From an uncultured Cetobacterium sp. (GTDB taxonomy: Bacteria; Fusobacteriota; Fusobacteriia; Fusobacteriales; Fusobacteriaceae): a DNA stretch of 35,665 nucleotides. Positions 9,564 through 17,507 of this stretch are shown in pieces; within the stretch, counting starts at the first letter, position 1; each line of letters opens with the position of its first letter. The notes under the pieces were generated by a model. That model had not been told where the DNA came from and did not search any database. It saw only the letters and a list, made by a program, of their open reading frames with translations. The stretch lies in NCBI RefSeq assembly GCF_947038635.1, contig NZ_CAMQXC010000012.1, positions 1-35,665 on the forward strand, given 5' to 3'. The position numbers and the translations under genes are program-made.

Positions 9564-10796
9564 TTAATTTTTTATAACTTTTCCAATTAAAAAGGCAATT
9601 ATTGCTGGAATAATCCATCCAAATCCTAAATTTGCTAAAGGAATAAATGACAAATCCACTTTTAAAACTTCTAAAATACTTATAATTAAAGTGATTATTG
9701 TTGCAAAAGTAAAGCAATTTCTATTTTCAACTCCAAATATATTTAAAACAATCAATACGATAGTCACTGGATAAAGAATAACTAAAACTGGAACAGCTAA
9801 ACTTATAATATAATCTAATCCTGCTACAGCTAATACTGCTGAAAATAGACATGTTATTACTGCTACCTTCTTATAAGATACATTAGTCAATTTAGAGAAC
9901 CAATCACTTACTAACGCCGTTAATCCAACAGAAGTTGTTAAACATGCTGCAGCTACACAAATACCAAATGCAATCTTTCCTGAACTTCCTAATGTTAATT
10001 CTGCTAACATTAATGCTGTTTGAGCTGTAGAGAGATTTTGCATACTACTAATTTGAGCTCCTAAATAGATTAAACTAAAATATATTAATCCTAATCCTAA
10101 TGCTGCTATAAATCCTGCTCCTGTTAAAAATACTTTTTGCTCTTTAGAATCTGTAATACCTTTTCCTTCTAGCCCTTTTACTATTATCACACCAAAAAGA
10201 ACTGAAGCTAATGCATCCATTGTTTGATAACCATTTATAAATCCATATGAAAATTGACTTCCTTCAATTATACTTGCTACAGGTTCTCCAATTGGATTTA
10301 AAATTCCAAATACTGTTATTAAAGCTAAAATTACTAATATAATTGGTGTTAGAAATTTACCTAAAACATCTGTTACTTTAGACTCATTTAAAACTAAGAA
10401 TAAAGTTACTCCAAAAAATATAATAGAACATACTATTGCAGAAATTTTAGGATCTATTCCACCTATTAATGGTAATACTCCCATTTCAAATGTTGTTGAT
10501 CCCGTTCTTGGAATTGCGAATAATGGCCCTATTACTAAAATCAATGTTGTTAAATATGCTGTATTAAATTTTTTAGAAATTTTACTTGCAAATTCATCTA
10601 AACTTCCACCTTTTGTAAAAGCAAGAATTCCAAGTAGTGGTAGTCCAACTCCTGTTATAAAAAATCCAATTCCAGCTACAAACCAACTTTGTCCAACTGC
10701 CACACCTAGAGATGGTGGAAATAACAAGTTCCCCGCTCCAAAAAACATCGAAAATAATGCTAACCCTAAAACTAAAATCTCTTTTCTTTTATTCAT
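9564..10796 (-). CDS. brnQ: Branched-chain amino acid:cation symporter BrnQ, copy 1
   Basis: A 410-residue inner-membrane carrier (LIVCS family) that imports Leu, Ile and Val with Na+ or H+. The N-terminal family signature FSMFFGAGNLLFPPSLG and about twelve hydrophobic segments are present. The reading frame stays open 34 codons further upstream, but the ATG at 10796 is the start: GGGGAGGAAG directly precedes it, the extension would cross the promoter and a hairpin, and the shorter form matches copy 2 at 13464. The two copies are clearly similar along their whole length and point away from each other around alsT and the WYL gene. Confidence 0.94.
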   Translation of the reverse strand: MNKRKEILVLGLALFSMFFGAGNLLFPPSLGVAVGQSWFVAGIGFFITGVGLPLLGILAFTKGGSLDEFASKISKKFNTAYLTTLILVIGPLFAIPRTGSTTFEMGVLPLIGGIDPKISAIVCSIIFFGVTLFLVLNESKVTDVLGKFLTPIILVILALITVFGILNPIGEPVASIIEGSQFSYGFINGYQTMDALASVLFGVIIVKGLEGKGITDSKEQKVFLTGAGFIAALGLGLIYFSLIYLGAQISSMQNLSTAQTALMLAELTLGSSGKIAFGICVAAACLTTSVGLTALVSDWFSKLTNVSYKKVAVITCLFSAVLAVAGLDYIISLAVPVLVILYPVTIVLIVLNIFGVENRNCFTFATIITLIISILEVLKVDLSFIPLANLGFGWIIPAIIAFLIGKVIKN

Positions 10797-10824
10797 TCTT
10801 CCTCCCCATATAAAATAAATGTTA

Positions 10825-10859
10825 TTAAAAAGGCAATCTGTTTCTAAAAGATTGCCTTT
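10825..10859 (-). terminator. Hairpin terminator after WYL gene, inside the brnQ leader
   Basis: A perfect 11-base-pair stem (10829-10839 with 10849-10859) with a nine-base loop, followed on the minus strand by TTTTAATAA. It lies 63 bases after the WYL stop, so it can end the alsT-WYL transcript. The best brnQ promoter is upstream of it, so brnQ transcripts must also read through it. Confidence 0.75.
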
Positions 10860-10888
10860 ATTTCGATAATTATTTTTAATTTTTGTAA

Positions 10889-10917
10889 ATAATAACACTT
10901 TTTTTTTATTTTTTCAA
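10889..10917 (-). promoter_or_regulatory. Promoter for brnQ copy 1
   Basis: Minus-strand TTGAAA (10912-10917), 17-base spacer, TATTAT (10889-10894), starting just five bases after the WYL stop. The predicted transcript start near 10882 makes a leader of about 85 bases that contains the hairpin at 10829-10859. No good promoter is visible between the hairpin and the brnQ start. Confidence 0.6.
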
Positions 10918-10922
10918 GTTTT

Positions 10923-11777
10923 TTAATTTTTTTTGTCATCATAAATTTTATATGCTTGTAAAAAAGAGTTTTTTAATTCATCTCTTAATTTTTGTGGCTC
11001 TATTATTGTAACTTCCTTTAAAAAAGAGGCAAAATAAAATTTAGCATTTTCTAAAGTCATTTCAAATTGATAAATATTTTCATCCTTTTTTATAAGTTTA
11101 GGTTTATAATTAGTAAAACTTTTTAACATACTCTCTCCTATTGGAGTAAAAATAGCCTTTATTAACAATCTTTCCCCTAAAAATGGATCGAAATTTTTTC
11201 TCATATTTTCAATATACTTTTTATCTCTGATTTGAATTTTTTCATTTAAAACACCTAAAATAATAACATCTTTTAATTTTATACTTCTATAAATTTTGTT
11301 TTCATCATCATAAGCAAATATAAAATTTTCATCTCCTTGATCTTCTCTTTTTATAAAATATGGAGATATTATTAGATTCTCTTCCATATAGAGTATTCTC
11401 ATTTTTGATTTATTTTTTATAGCTTCTAAAACTACTTTATAAGTATCTTGAAATATAAATATTTCTCGTTGATACTTAAATTGTGATGAATATATTTCGA
11501 AAAGATCTCTAAAAAACTCAGCTTCTATCTCTACACCATTTGCCTTTAAAATATCATAATATATGCCTTTATTAGCTACATTTAAATCAAATTGTATAAC
11601 TTTTTTTAAAGGCCTTCCCTGAGGTTCTATAAGTTTATCAATATCAAATTTTTTAGTGTATTTAAATTTATCCAAAATAAAATTACACAGTTTATTATTA
11701 TTTATTCCAAACTCTTCTGAATCTTTTTTCAAAAGCCTCCAAATATCTTCTGAAACTGTAACTCTTACTTTTTTCAT
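10923..11777 (-). CDS. WYL-domain regulator with N-terminal ribbon-helix-helix-like domain
   Basis: A 284-residue protein. The N-terminus (about residues 3-38, VRVTVSEDIWRLLKKDSEEF then a second helix) looks like a ribbon-helix-helix DNA-binding unit. A WYL-like ligand-binding domain follows at about 116-180 (ISPYFIKRE... FIFAYDDENKIYRSIKLKDV), and then a C-terminal extension of the WCX type (about 200-275). The usual W-Y-L triplet is replaced by F-I-F, so this is a divergent member. Known WYL proteins act as transcription factors, often sensing nucleic acid or small ligands in defence and DNA-damage responses. It starts 30 bases after the amino-acid symporter stop, in the same operon, and precedes brnQ, so control of these transporters is a reasonable guess. 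Domain call moderate to good; target unknown. Confidence 0.75.
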   Translation of the reverse strand: MKKVRVTVSEDIWRLLKKDSEEFGINNNKLCNFILDKFKYTKKFDIDKLIEPQGRPLKKVIQFDLNVANKGIYYDILKANGVEIEAEFFRDLFEIYSSQFKYQREIFIFQDTYKVVLEAIKNKSKMRILYMEENLIISPYFIKREDQGDENFIFAYDDENKIYRSIKLKDVIILGVLNEKIQIRDKKYIENMRKNFDPFLGERLLIKAIFTPIGESMLKSFTNYKPKLIKKDENIYQFEMTLENAKFYFASFLKEVTIIEPQKLRDELKNSFLQAYKIYDDKKN

Positions 11778-11807
11778 AACTTCAGTTCCCCCATAACTTC
11801 ATATAAT

Positions 11808-13157
11808 TTATGGGTTTATTTTAGCACATCCCTTTAATTTTTGCTCATATTTTTCCAAATATACAATACTTTCATTTATTAATGGAGCTATCGCTACAAT
11901 GTTAATTACAGTCATCAATCCTAATCCAAAATCAGCTAAAGACCATACGAAATAGTTCTGTTCAACTCCTCCAATATAAACCATCCAAATAATGATTAGC
12001 TGATAAGCTATATTTAGTTTAGAGTTCTCACTAATGAATTGTAGTGCATTCCTTCCATAAAAAGTTACTCCTAATATTGTACTAAAAGAGAAGAAAAATA
12101 GTATTATTACTGTAAATGGTATTCCTATCCAACCAATATGACTTTTTAAAGCCTCTTGGAACAATACCATACCATTTAATTCACTTAAACCAGAATCATT
12201 TGCTAATAAAACTACAAAGGCTGTAGCACTACAAATAACCAATGTATCAACAAAAACACTTAACGATTGAACCATCCCCTGTTTAACAGGTTCATCCACA
12301 TCTGCTAAGGCTGCTGCATAATTCCCATTACCACTTCCCGCCTCATTAGAAAATAGTCCTCTTCTTACTCCCTGCATAATTGCTCCACCTAGAGCTCCCC
12401 CTGCAAATTGATTTATTCCAAAAGCTGCTGAAAATATTTTTCCAAAAACCATTGGAATTTCTGTTACATTAGTTAAAAGAACATATAACACAACTGCTAA
12501 ATACATAAAAGCCATTACAGGAACAATTTTATTTAATGCTGTAACTATTCTATCTTTTCTTCCTTTTCCAAAAACTGTTATTGCAACCAATAGTGCCAAT
12601 ATTATTGAAACTATTGTTGGATTTACTTTATAAGCTCCAACTACAGATTCGGTTACTGAGTTTGCCATAACTTGAACAACTCCTATATAACATATAATAG
12701 AAGCTATTGCATAAACTACTCCTAACCATCTCTTTTTTAATCTATTTTTTATAATCCATGGTGTTCCACCTCTATAGTTACCATTGGAGTCTTTTTCTCT
12801 ATGGACTACAGATAAAATTGATTCAACAAATGCTGTGGAAGCTCCAAGTAGTGCTACTATCCACATCCAAAATAATGCTCCAGGTCCTCCTACAGATATC
12901 GCTGCTACAACTCCAGCTATATTTCCTGCTCCTACCCTACATGCTGTTCCAAGATAAAAAGCTTCTAAAGAACTTATTTTTTCTCCATCAGTTTTTTCCC
13001 CTTTCAAAGTCTTTACTATCTCTCCAAATAGTCTAATCTGCATAAATTTAGTTTTATAACTTGCATACAAAGCCATTCCTATAAGCATTACTACAAGTAC
13101 ATTTTTTTCCCATAAAATTGCATTAGTTCCATTTATTATAGATTTCAACATTTCCAT
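11808..13157 (-). CDS. Alanine/glycine:cation symporter (AGCS family)
   Basis: A 449-residue inner-membrane Na+ or H+-coupled carrier for alanine and/or glycine. The family motif is seen at residues 70-83 (GTACRVGAGNIAGV), with another at GVRRGLFSNEAGSGN, and there are about eleven hydrophobic segments. The ATG at 13157 follows AGGAGGAG. It is first in a two-gene unit with the WYL regulator. The leader carries a five-codon ORF with its own ribosome site. I found no glycine riboswitch upstream, although this family often has one. Confidence 0.94.
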   Translation of the reverse strand: MEMLKSIINGTNAILWEKNVLVVMLIGMALYASYKTKFMQIRLFGEIVKTLKGEKTDGEKISSLEAFYLGTACRVGAGNIAGVVAAISVGGPGALFWMWIVALLGASTAFVESILSVVHREKDSNGNYRGGTPWIIKNRLKKRWLGVVYAIASIICYIGVVQVMANSVTESVVGAYKVNPTIVSIILALLVAITVFGKGRKDRIVTALNKIVPVMAFMYLAVVLYVLLTNVTEIPMVFGKIFSAAFGINQFAGGALGGAIMQGVRRGLFSNEAGSGNGNYAAALADVDEPVKQGMVQSLSVFVDTLVICSATAFVVLLANDSGLSELNGMVLFQEALKSHIGWIGIPFTVIILFFFSFSTILGVTFYGRNALQFISENSKLNIAYQLIIIWMVYIGGVEQNYFVWSLADFGLGLMTVINIVAIAPLINESIVYLEKYEQKLKGCAKINP

Positions 13158-13189
13158 AATGACTCCTCCTAATTAATCTTTAATATTTT

Positions 13190-13207
13190 CTAAAATAATC
13201 CTAACAT
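13190..13207 (-). CDS. Possible leader peptide MLGLF upstream of the AGCS symporter
   Basis: On the minus strand an ATG at 13207 opens a five-codon frame (Met-Leu-Gly-Leu-Phe, then TAG). An AAGGAGGAG ribosome site ends six bases upstream, which is ideal spacing and as strong as the site of the main gene. The stop lies about 30 bases before the symporter start. It could be a regulatory leader peptide or chance; no attenuator hairpin is obvious between the two frames. Confidence 0.4.
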   Translation of the reverse strand: MLGLF

Positions 13208-13370
13208 TTATTTCTCCTCCTTAGTAGATAACAATTTTTTTATTTTTTTGTTCGTATTTTTGGAAAATAAACCCATTGTTTTTAAAGGGTTCTTGCATTT
13301 TTTAATAAACTTTATTGTTCTATATACCATTTTTTTAGTACATTCATACCTTTTTTTCATTATTTTTTTC
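13208..13370. other. Intergenic region between divergent AGCS and brnQ genes
   Basis: The 306-base gap between the AGCS symporter and brnQ copy 2 is almost pure A/T. It holds the leader ORF with its GGAGGAG site (13214-13220) at the left and the brnQ promoter at the right. In between there is only a weak five-base-pair inverted repeat, AACCC/GGGTT (about 13269-13290). I could not identify a convincing minus-strand promoter, riboswitch or T-box. Confidence 0.5.
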
Positions 13371-13399
13371 TTGATTTTTTTCTGATTTTTTGATACAAT
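13371..13399 (+). promoter_or_regulatory. Promoter for brnQ copy 2
   Basis: TTGATT (13371-13376), 17-base spacer, TACAAT (13394-13399). The predicted start near 13406 leaves a leader of about 58 bases with no hairpin, unlike the leader of copy 1. Confidence 0.65.
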
Positions 13400-13463
13400 T
13401 TTTCTAATTATTTAAACACACACATTTTTTTATTACAATAATACTAATTTTTTGGAGGTTACA

Positions 13464-14723
13464 ATGAATAAAAAGAAAGAAATTTTAATTTTAGGTTTTG
13501 CTCTATTCTCTATGTTTTTTGGAGCAGGAAATTTACTATTTCCACCTTCTGTTGGAGTTGCAGTAGGAAAAGATTGGTTTGAAGCTGGTCTAGGATTTTT
13601 TCTAACTGGAATTGGATTACCATTACTTGGAATTCTCGCATTCACAAAAGTTGGAAGTCTAGACGAGTTCGCAAATAAAGTTTCAAATAAATTTAATACA
13701 ATCTATTCTACTATATTAATATTAGTTATAGGTCCTCTATTTGCTATACCAAGAACAGGATCAACCACTTTTGAAATGGGAGTTTTACCTTTATTTCCTA
13801 ATTCAAACCCTACTATTATAGCTGTGTTAACATCTGTTATTTTCTTTGGAATAACTTTATTCTTAGTTTTAAATGAATCAAGTATAACTGATATTCTAGG
13901 TAAATTTTTAACACCTATTATCTTATTAATTCTTTCATTAATAACTATTTTAGGAATAACTAGCGATTTAGGAACTCCTGTTGACTCTGTTATAAATGGA
14001 AACCCTTTCTCTTATGGATTTGTTAGTGGTTACCAGACAATGGATGCTTTAGCTTCTGTTCTATTTGGGGTTATAATTATTAGAGGACTTGAAGGAAAGG
14101 GAGTAACTGATACAAATGAACAAAAATCTTTTTTAAGTAATGCTGGATTTATTGCTGCTATTGGTCTTGGATTTATCTATTTAAGCTTAATCTATTTAGG
14201 GGCACAAATTAGTAGTATAAAAGGTCTTACAACTGCTCAAACAACATTAACTTTAGCAGAAATGACTCTTGGAAATATTGGAAAAATAGCTTTTGGAATT
14301 TGTGTTGCTGCAGCTTGTTTAACAACTTCTGTAGGATTAGTTGCTTTAGCTAGTGAATGGTTTTCAAAACTATTTAAAATATCTTATAAAAAAATAGCTC
14401 TTGGGATTTGTATTTTCTCAACAATACTTTCTGTTGCAGGATTAGACTACATAATTAGTTTATCTGTACCTGTTTTAGTAATACTTTATCCTGTTACTAT
14501 TGTTCTTATTTTACTAAATATTTTTGGTATTAAAAATCACTTTACCTTTAAATCTGTTGTTGTTGTAACTTTAATAATTAGTATAGCTGAAATGTTAAAA
14601 GTAGATTTAAACTTTATACCTCTTGCTAACCATGGATTCCCTTGGGTTATACCAGCTTTAATAGCTTTTGGAATATCTTTTATCTTTAAAACTGAGAGAT
14701 TAACTTTAAAAAAGAATGCATAA
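13464..14723 (+). CDS. brnQ: Branched-chain amino acid:cation symporter BrnQ, copy 2
   Basis: A 419-residue LIVCS-family carrier with the FSMFFGAGNLLFPPSVG signature near the N-terminus and about twelve membrane segments. The frame is open from a TTG at 13452, but that TTG contributes to the GGAGG ribosome site, and the ATG at 13464 lies five bases after it. It is a close paralogue of the gene at 9564-10796; differences are mostly conservative and cluster in loops and at the C-terminus, where this copy has a longer basic tail (KTERLTLKKNA). Monocistronic, ending in a terminator shared with the purine permease. Confidence 0.94.
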   Translation: MNKKKEILILGFALFSMFFGAGNLLFPPSVGVAVGKDWFEAGLGFFLTGIGLPLLGILAFTKVGSLDEFANKVSNKFNTIYSTILILVIGPLFAIPRTGSTTFEMGVLPLFPNSNPTIIAVLTSVIFFGITLFLVLNESSITDILGKFLTPIILLILSLITILGITSDLGTPVDSVINGNPFSYGFVSGYQTMDALASVLFGVIIIRGLEGKGVTDTNEQKSFLSNAGFIAAIGLGFIYLSLIYLGAQISSIKGLTTAQTTLTLAEMTLGNIGKIAFGICVAAACLTTSVGLVALASEWFSKLFKISYKKIALGICIFSTILSVAGLDYIISLSVPVLVILYPVTIVLILLNIFGIKNHFTFKSVVVVTLIISIAEMLKVDLNFIPLANHGFPWVIPALIAFGISFIFKTERLTLKKNA

Positions 14724-14749
14724 AAAAAAGGAGCTAAGCTCCTTTTTTT
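14723..14749. terminator. Bidirectional terminator between brnQ and purine permease
   Basis: A GGAGC/GCTCC core stem with a TAA loop (14735-14737), extended by an A-run on the left and a T-run on the right. It serves both converging genes and overlaps the permease stop codon. Confidence 0.88.
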
Positions 14750-16034
14750 ATTTAAACATTAATTCTATAACTGAGAAAAATCCTATTGCCCACATTATTG
14801 GTTTTACATGTGTAATTTTTCCACCAAATAAACATACTAATATGTAAGAAATAAATCCAAAAGAAATTCCAATTGATATGCTATAAGTTAGTGGCATCAT
14901 TATAATTATTAAGAAACAAGGTATTGCAACTTCTATATTATGAAAATCTATATCCAATAAATTTTTAAACATATAAACTCCTACAAGTATTAGAGCTGGA
15001 GCCGTTGCAAATGCTGGCACAACCCCTATAATTGGAGAAAAGAATAGTGAAATCGCAAATAATACTGCTGTTGTTAGCGCTGTTAATCCTGTTCTTCCAC
15101 CAACTGCAATTCCTGAAGCTGACTCTACAAATGTTGTAGTTGTTGATGTTCCTAATAAAGAACCTATTACTGTTGCTATTGCATCAGCTTCTAATATTTT
15201 ACTAACATTTTTTATCTTACCTTTTTCATCTATCATTTCAGCTTCATGAGCACAAGCCATTATAGTTCCTAAAGAATCAAATAAATCAACAAACATAAAT
15301 GAAAATATTGATCCTAAAAATATTGGCTTAATTGCTCCTAAAACATCAAGCTTTAAAGCAATTGGTGCTGGACTCGGAGGCATTGATATTATTTGTGATG
15401 GTAATTGAACTGCACCAAATATAATTCCTAAAACTGTTGTAGCTACAATTCCTATTAAAATTCCACCCTTAACTTTTTTCATCTCTAAGAATCCCATAAT
15501 TGCAAAACCTACTAATCCTAAAACAACATTTAAATTAAATTTTCCTAAAGCCACTACTGTTGCTGGATTACTTACAATTAGTCCCATTCCTTGCATTCCT
15601 ATAAAGGCTATAAATAAACCTATTCCTGCTCCTACAGCTAATCTAATTTCAGCTGGTATAGCATCAATTATTTTCTCTCTTAATCCTGAAAATGTTAGAG
15701 CTAAGAAGATAACTCCTGATATAAATACTACTCCTAAAGCTTGTTCCCATGTTGCTCCATTTCCCAAAACAAGTGTAAAAGTAAAAAATGCATTTAATCC
15801 CATTCCTGGTGCCATAGCTAATGGTGCATTTACCCAAAATGCTGTTATAGCTGTTCCTATTGCCGATGCTAAACATGTTACTGTTATTAATGCACCTTTA
15901 TCCATTCCTGTCATTGATAATATTGATGGGTTAACAAATATAATATACGCCATTGTTAAAAATGTTGTAACTCCTGCTATTATCTCCTGCTTTACTGTTG
16001 TTCCGTGCTCTTTTAATTGAAACAATTTTTCCAT
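14748..16034 (-). CDS. NCS2/AzgA-type purine (guanine/hypoxanthine) permease
   Basis: A 428-residue inner-membrane proton-coupled nucleobase carrier of the AzgA/PbuG branch. The signatures are the N-terminal LTMAYIIFVNPSIL, then NAPLAMAPGMGLNAFF, and later FVDLFDSLGTIMACAHEAEM with GTSTTTTFVESASGIAVGGRTGL. The start follows GGAGGG. The guanine-class riboswitch in the leader supports guanine and hypoxanthine (rather than uracil or adenine alone) as the regulating ligands and probable substrates: high purine would switch off the importer. Confidence 0.95.
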   Translation of the reverse strand: MEKLFQLKEHGTTVKQEIIAGVTTFLTMAYIIFVNPSILSMTGMDKGALITVTCLASAIGTAITAFWVNAPLAMAPGMGLNAFFTFTLVLGNGATWEQALGVVFISGVIFLALTFSGLREKIIDAIPAEIRLAVGAGIGLFIAFIGMQGMGLIVSNPATVVALGKFNLNVVLGLVGFAIMGFLEMKKVKGGILIGIVATTVLGIIFGAVQLPSQIISMPPSPAPIALKLDVLGAIKPIFLGSIFSFMFVDLFDSLGTIMACAHEAEMIDEKGKIKNVSKILEADAIATVIGSLLGTSTTTTFVESASGIAVGGRTGLTALTTAVLFAISLFFSPIIGVVPAFATAPALILVGVYMFKNLLDIDFHNIEVAIPCFLIIIMMPLTYSISIGISFGFISYILVCLFGGKITHVKPIMWAIGFFSVIELMFK

Positions 16035-16080
16035 GTTTCCCTCCTAGATTTATTTTAATATTTAATAATAATTACCAAAT

Positions 16081-16138
16081 AAAATAAAAAAGACCTGCAA
16101 AAACAGGTCAAAAAACTTAATAAAAAATATTAAGTTAT
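16081..16138 (-). terminator. Riboswitch expression platform: terminator and antiterminator
   Basis: On the minus strand the terminator is a GACCTG/CAGGTC hairpin (16092-16097 with 16104-16109) followed by TTTTTTATTTT. Just before it, AACTTAATA and TATTAAGTT form a second hairpin. Its base can be extended because GGTCA at the 3' side of aptamer helix P1 can pair with TGACC of the terminator's 5' arm. The two foldings are mutually exclusive: ligand closes P1 and frees the terminator (off), while no ligand allows the antiterminator (on). Confidence 0.85.
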
Positions 16139-16205
16139 GACCCATAGAAAGCTATTTAAGGTAGCTCGTAGAAACTCTCCGCCGTATTCGGAGTATATAT
16201 GGTTC
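16139..16205 (-). promoter_or_regulatory. Guanine-class purine riboswitch aptamer
   Basis: A 67-base aptamer on the minus strand. P1 is GAACCATA paired with TATGGGTC (one A-G mismatch), P2 is CTCCG/CGGAG, and P3 is GAGCTA/TAGCTT-like. Conserved elements are the AATACGG loop 2, the GTTTCTAC junction between P2 and P3, the CCTTAAA loop 3, and the CTATG junction before P1. The specificity base (position 74 in the xpt numbering) reads C, which predicts guanine/hypoxanthine rather than adenine. It lies upstream of the NCS2 purine permease. Confidence 0.93.
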
Positions 16206-16229
16206 AAATTAAATATAATCTTTACCTAA

Positions 16230-16258
16230 ATATTAAAGATTTATTCTAATTTTGTCAA
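16230..16258 (-). promoter_or_regulatory. Promoter for purine riboswitch-permease transcript
   Basis: Minus-strand TTGACA (16253-16258), 17-base spacer, TAATAT (16230-16235). The predicted start near 16223 is about 18 bases ahead of the aptamer, as expected. Confidence 0.85.
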
Positions 16259-16271
16259 GTTTTATTTATTT

Positions 16272-16300
16272 TTGCTTTTTATAAAGAAAAAAACTATAAT
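16272..16300 (+). promoter_or_regulatory. Promoter for threonine aldolase gene
   Basis: TTGCTT (16272-16277), 17-base spacer, perfect TATAAT (16295-16300). It faces away from the riboswitch promoter. Confidence 0.75.
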
Positions 16301-16336
16301 GTATTAAAATAAATATACTGGGAGGTAATATAATTT

Positions 16337-17359
16337 ATGAAAAAATCTTTTGCTAGTGATAACTATAGTGGTGTTCATCAGAAAATTTTAGAAAAAATAA
16401 TTGAAGTTAATAACGGCCATGTATCTGCTTACGGGGCGGATGAAATCACACAAGAAGCTATTAAATGTTTCAAAGATATTTTTGGGGATGTTGAAGTATT
16501 TTTTGTTTTTAATGGTACTGGAGCTAATGTATTAGCATTAGAAGGAATGAAAGCTAGAGCATCTGCTGTTATAACTCCTGAAAGTGCTCATATTGTACAA
16601 GATGAAACTGGAGCTCCTAGCAAGATAACTGGTATGCAACTTCTTACAGTTCCAAGTACAGATGGAAAACTTGACTTAGAGTCAGCTAAAAAATGGTTAA
16701 CTTTTAAAAATAACTTTCATAAACCAAAAGCCGAAATTATTTCAATCAGTCAAACTACAGAATATGGAACTGTTTATACATTAGATGAAATTAAAGCTAT
16801 TTCTAATTTTGCTAAGGAAAATAATATGCTTTTACACATGGATGGAGCAAGAATTTCTAATGCCGCTATAGCTTTAGGATGTTCTTTTAAAGAGATGACT
16901 GGAGATTTAGGAGTTGATGTTCTATCTTTTGGTGGTACTAAAAACGGTTTAATGTTTGGTGAAGCTCTGATATTTTTTAATAAAGACTTGGCTAAAGATT
17001 TTTCTTGGATAAGAAAACAAAACCTCCAATTATATTCAAAAATGAGATTTATGTCTGCCCAATTTATTCCTTATATAAAAAATAATATTTGGTTTGAATG
17101 CGCTAAAAATGCAAATGATATTGCTCAATATTTAAAACTAGAGTTAGAAAAAATTGAAATACTTGTAACAAAAGAAGTTTTAGCTAACGCTGTTTTTGCT
17201 ATTTTACCTAAAGAAATAATTTCTGAACTTCAAAAGTCTTTTTACTTTTATATATGGAATGAAAATATCCATGAAGTAAGACTTGTTACATCTTTTGACA
17301 GTACAAAAGAGGATGTTGATAATTTTATTAAAAAAATAAAAGAATTACTAGGAAAATAA
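16337..17359 (+). CDS. Threonine aldolase family PLP enzyme
   Basis: A 340-residue fold-type I PLP enzyme that probably cleaves L-threonine or L-allo-threonine to glycine and acetaldehyde. The PLP lysine is K202 in SFGGTKNG, the aspartate that contacts the PLP ring nitrogen is D169 in HMDGAR, and H85 in ESAH is the expected ring-stacking histidine. The N-terminus FASDNYSGVHQKIL is typical of the family. The stereospecificity and a possible role on other beta-hydroxy amino acids cannot be read from sequence. Its ribosome site GGGAGG is rather far (11 bases) from the ATG. Monocistronic between its own promoter and a weak A/T-rich inverted repeat (17356-17384). Confidence 0.92.
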   Translation: MKKSFASDNYSGVHQKILEKIIEVNNGHVSAYGADEITQEAIKCFKDIFGDVEVFFVFNGTGANVLALEGMKARASAVITPESAHIVQDETGAPSKITGMQLLTVPSTDGKLDLESAKKWLTFKNNFHKPKAEIISISQTTEYGTVYTLDEIKAISNFAKENNMLLHMDGARISNAAIALGCSFKEMTGDLGVDVLSFGGTKNGLMFGEALIFFNKDLAKDFSWIRKQNLQLYSKMRFMSAQFIPYIKNNIWFECAKNANDIAQYLKLELEKIEILVTKEVLANAVFAILPKEIISELQKSFYFYIWNENIHEVRLVTSFDSTKEDVDNFIKKIKELLGK

Positions 17360-17507
17360 ATAAATCTTATGATATAATTTATTTATAGTACATAGATTTT
17401 TCTTTTATTCTTTGTATGCTTTTTTTTAAAAATATTATTGATTTAATGAACTAAATGTGAAATAATATTACATATATTTCGCATTTTATTTGAAAGGAGA
17501 TTTGACT

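Noticed and set aside
10797-10882. T-box leader for brnQ copy 1
   Set aside because: The leader is too short and lacks the conserved T-box sequence and specifier stem; only a simple hairpin is present.
10797-10898. In-frame 34-codon N-terminal extension of brnQ copy 1
   Set aside because: It would begin with a GTG inside the promoter region and run through the hairpin; the ATG at 10796 has a strong ribosome site and matches the second copy.
12758-13036. Plus-strand ORF opposite the alanine/glycine symporter gene
   Set aside because: Leucine/serine-rich translation typical of the antisense of a membrane protein gene; no ribosome site and no family.
13158-13370. Glycine riboswitch ahead of the alanine/glycine symporter
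   Set aside because: None of the conserved glycine aptamer segments is visible; the region is nearly pure A/T with only the short ORF and a weak repeat.
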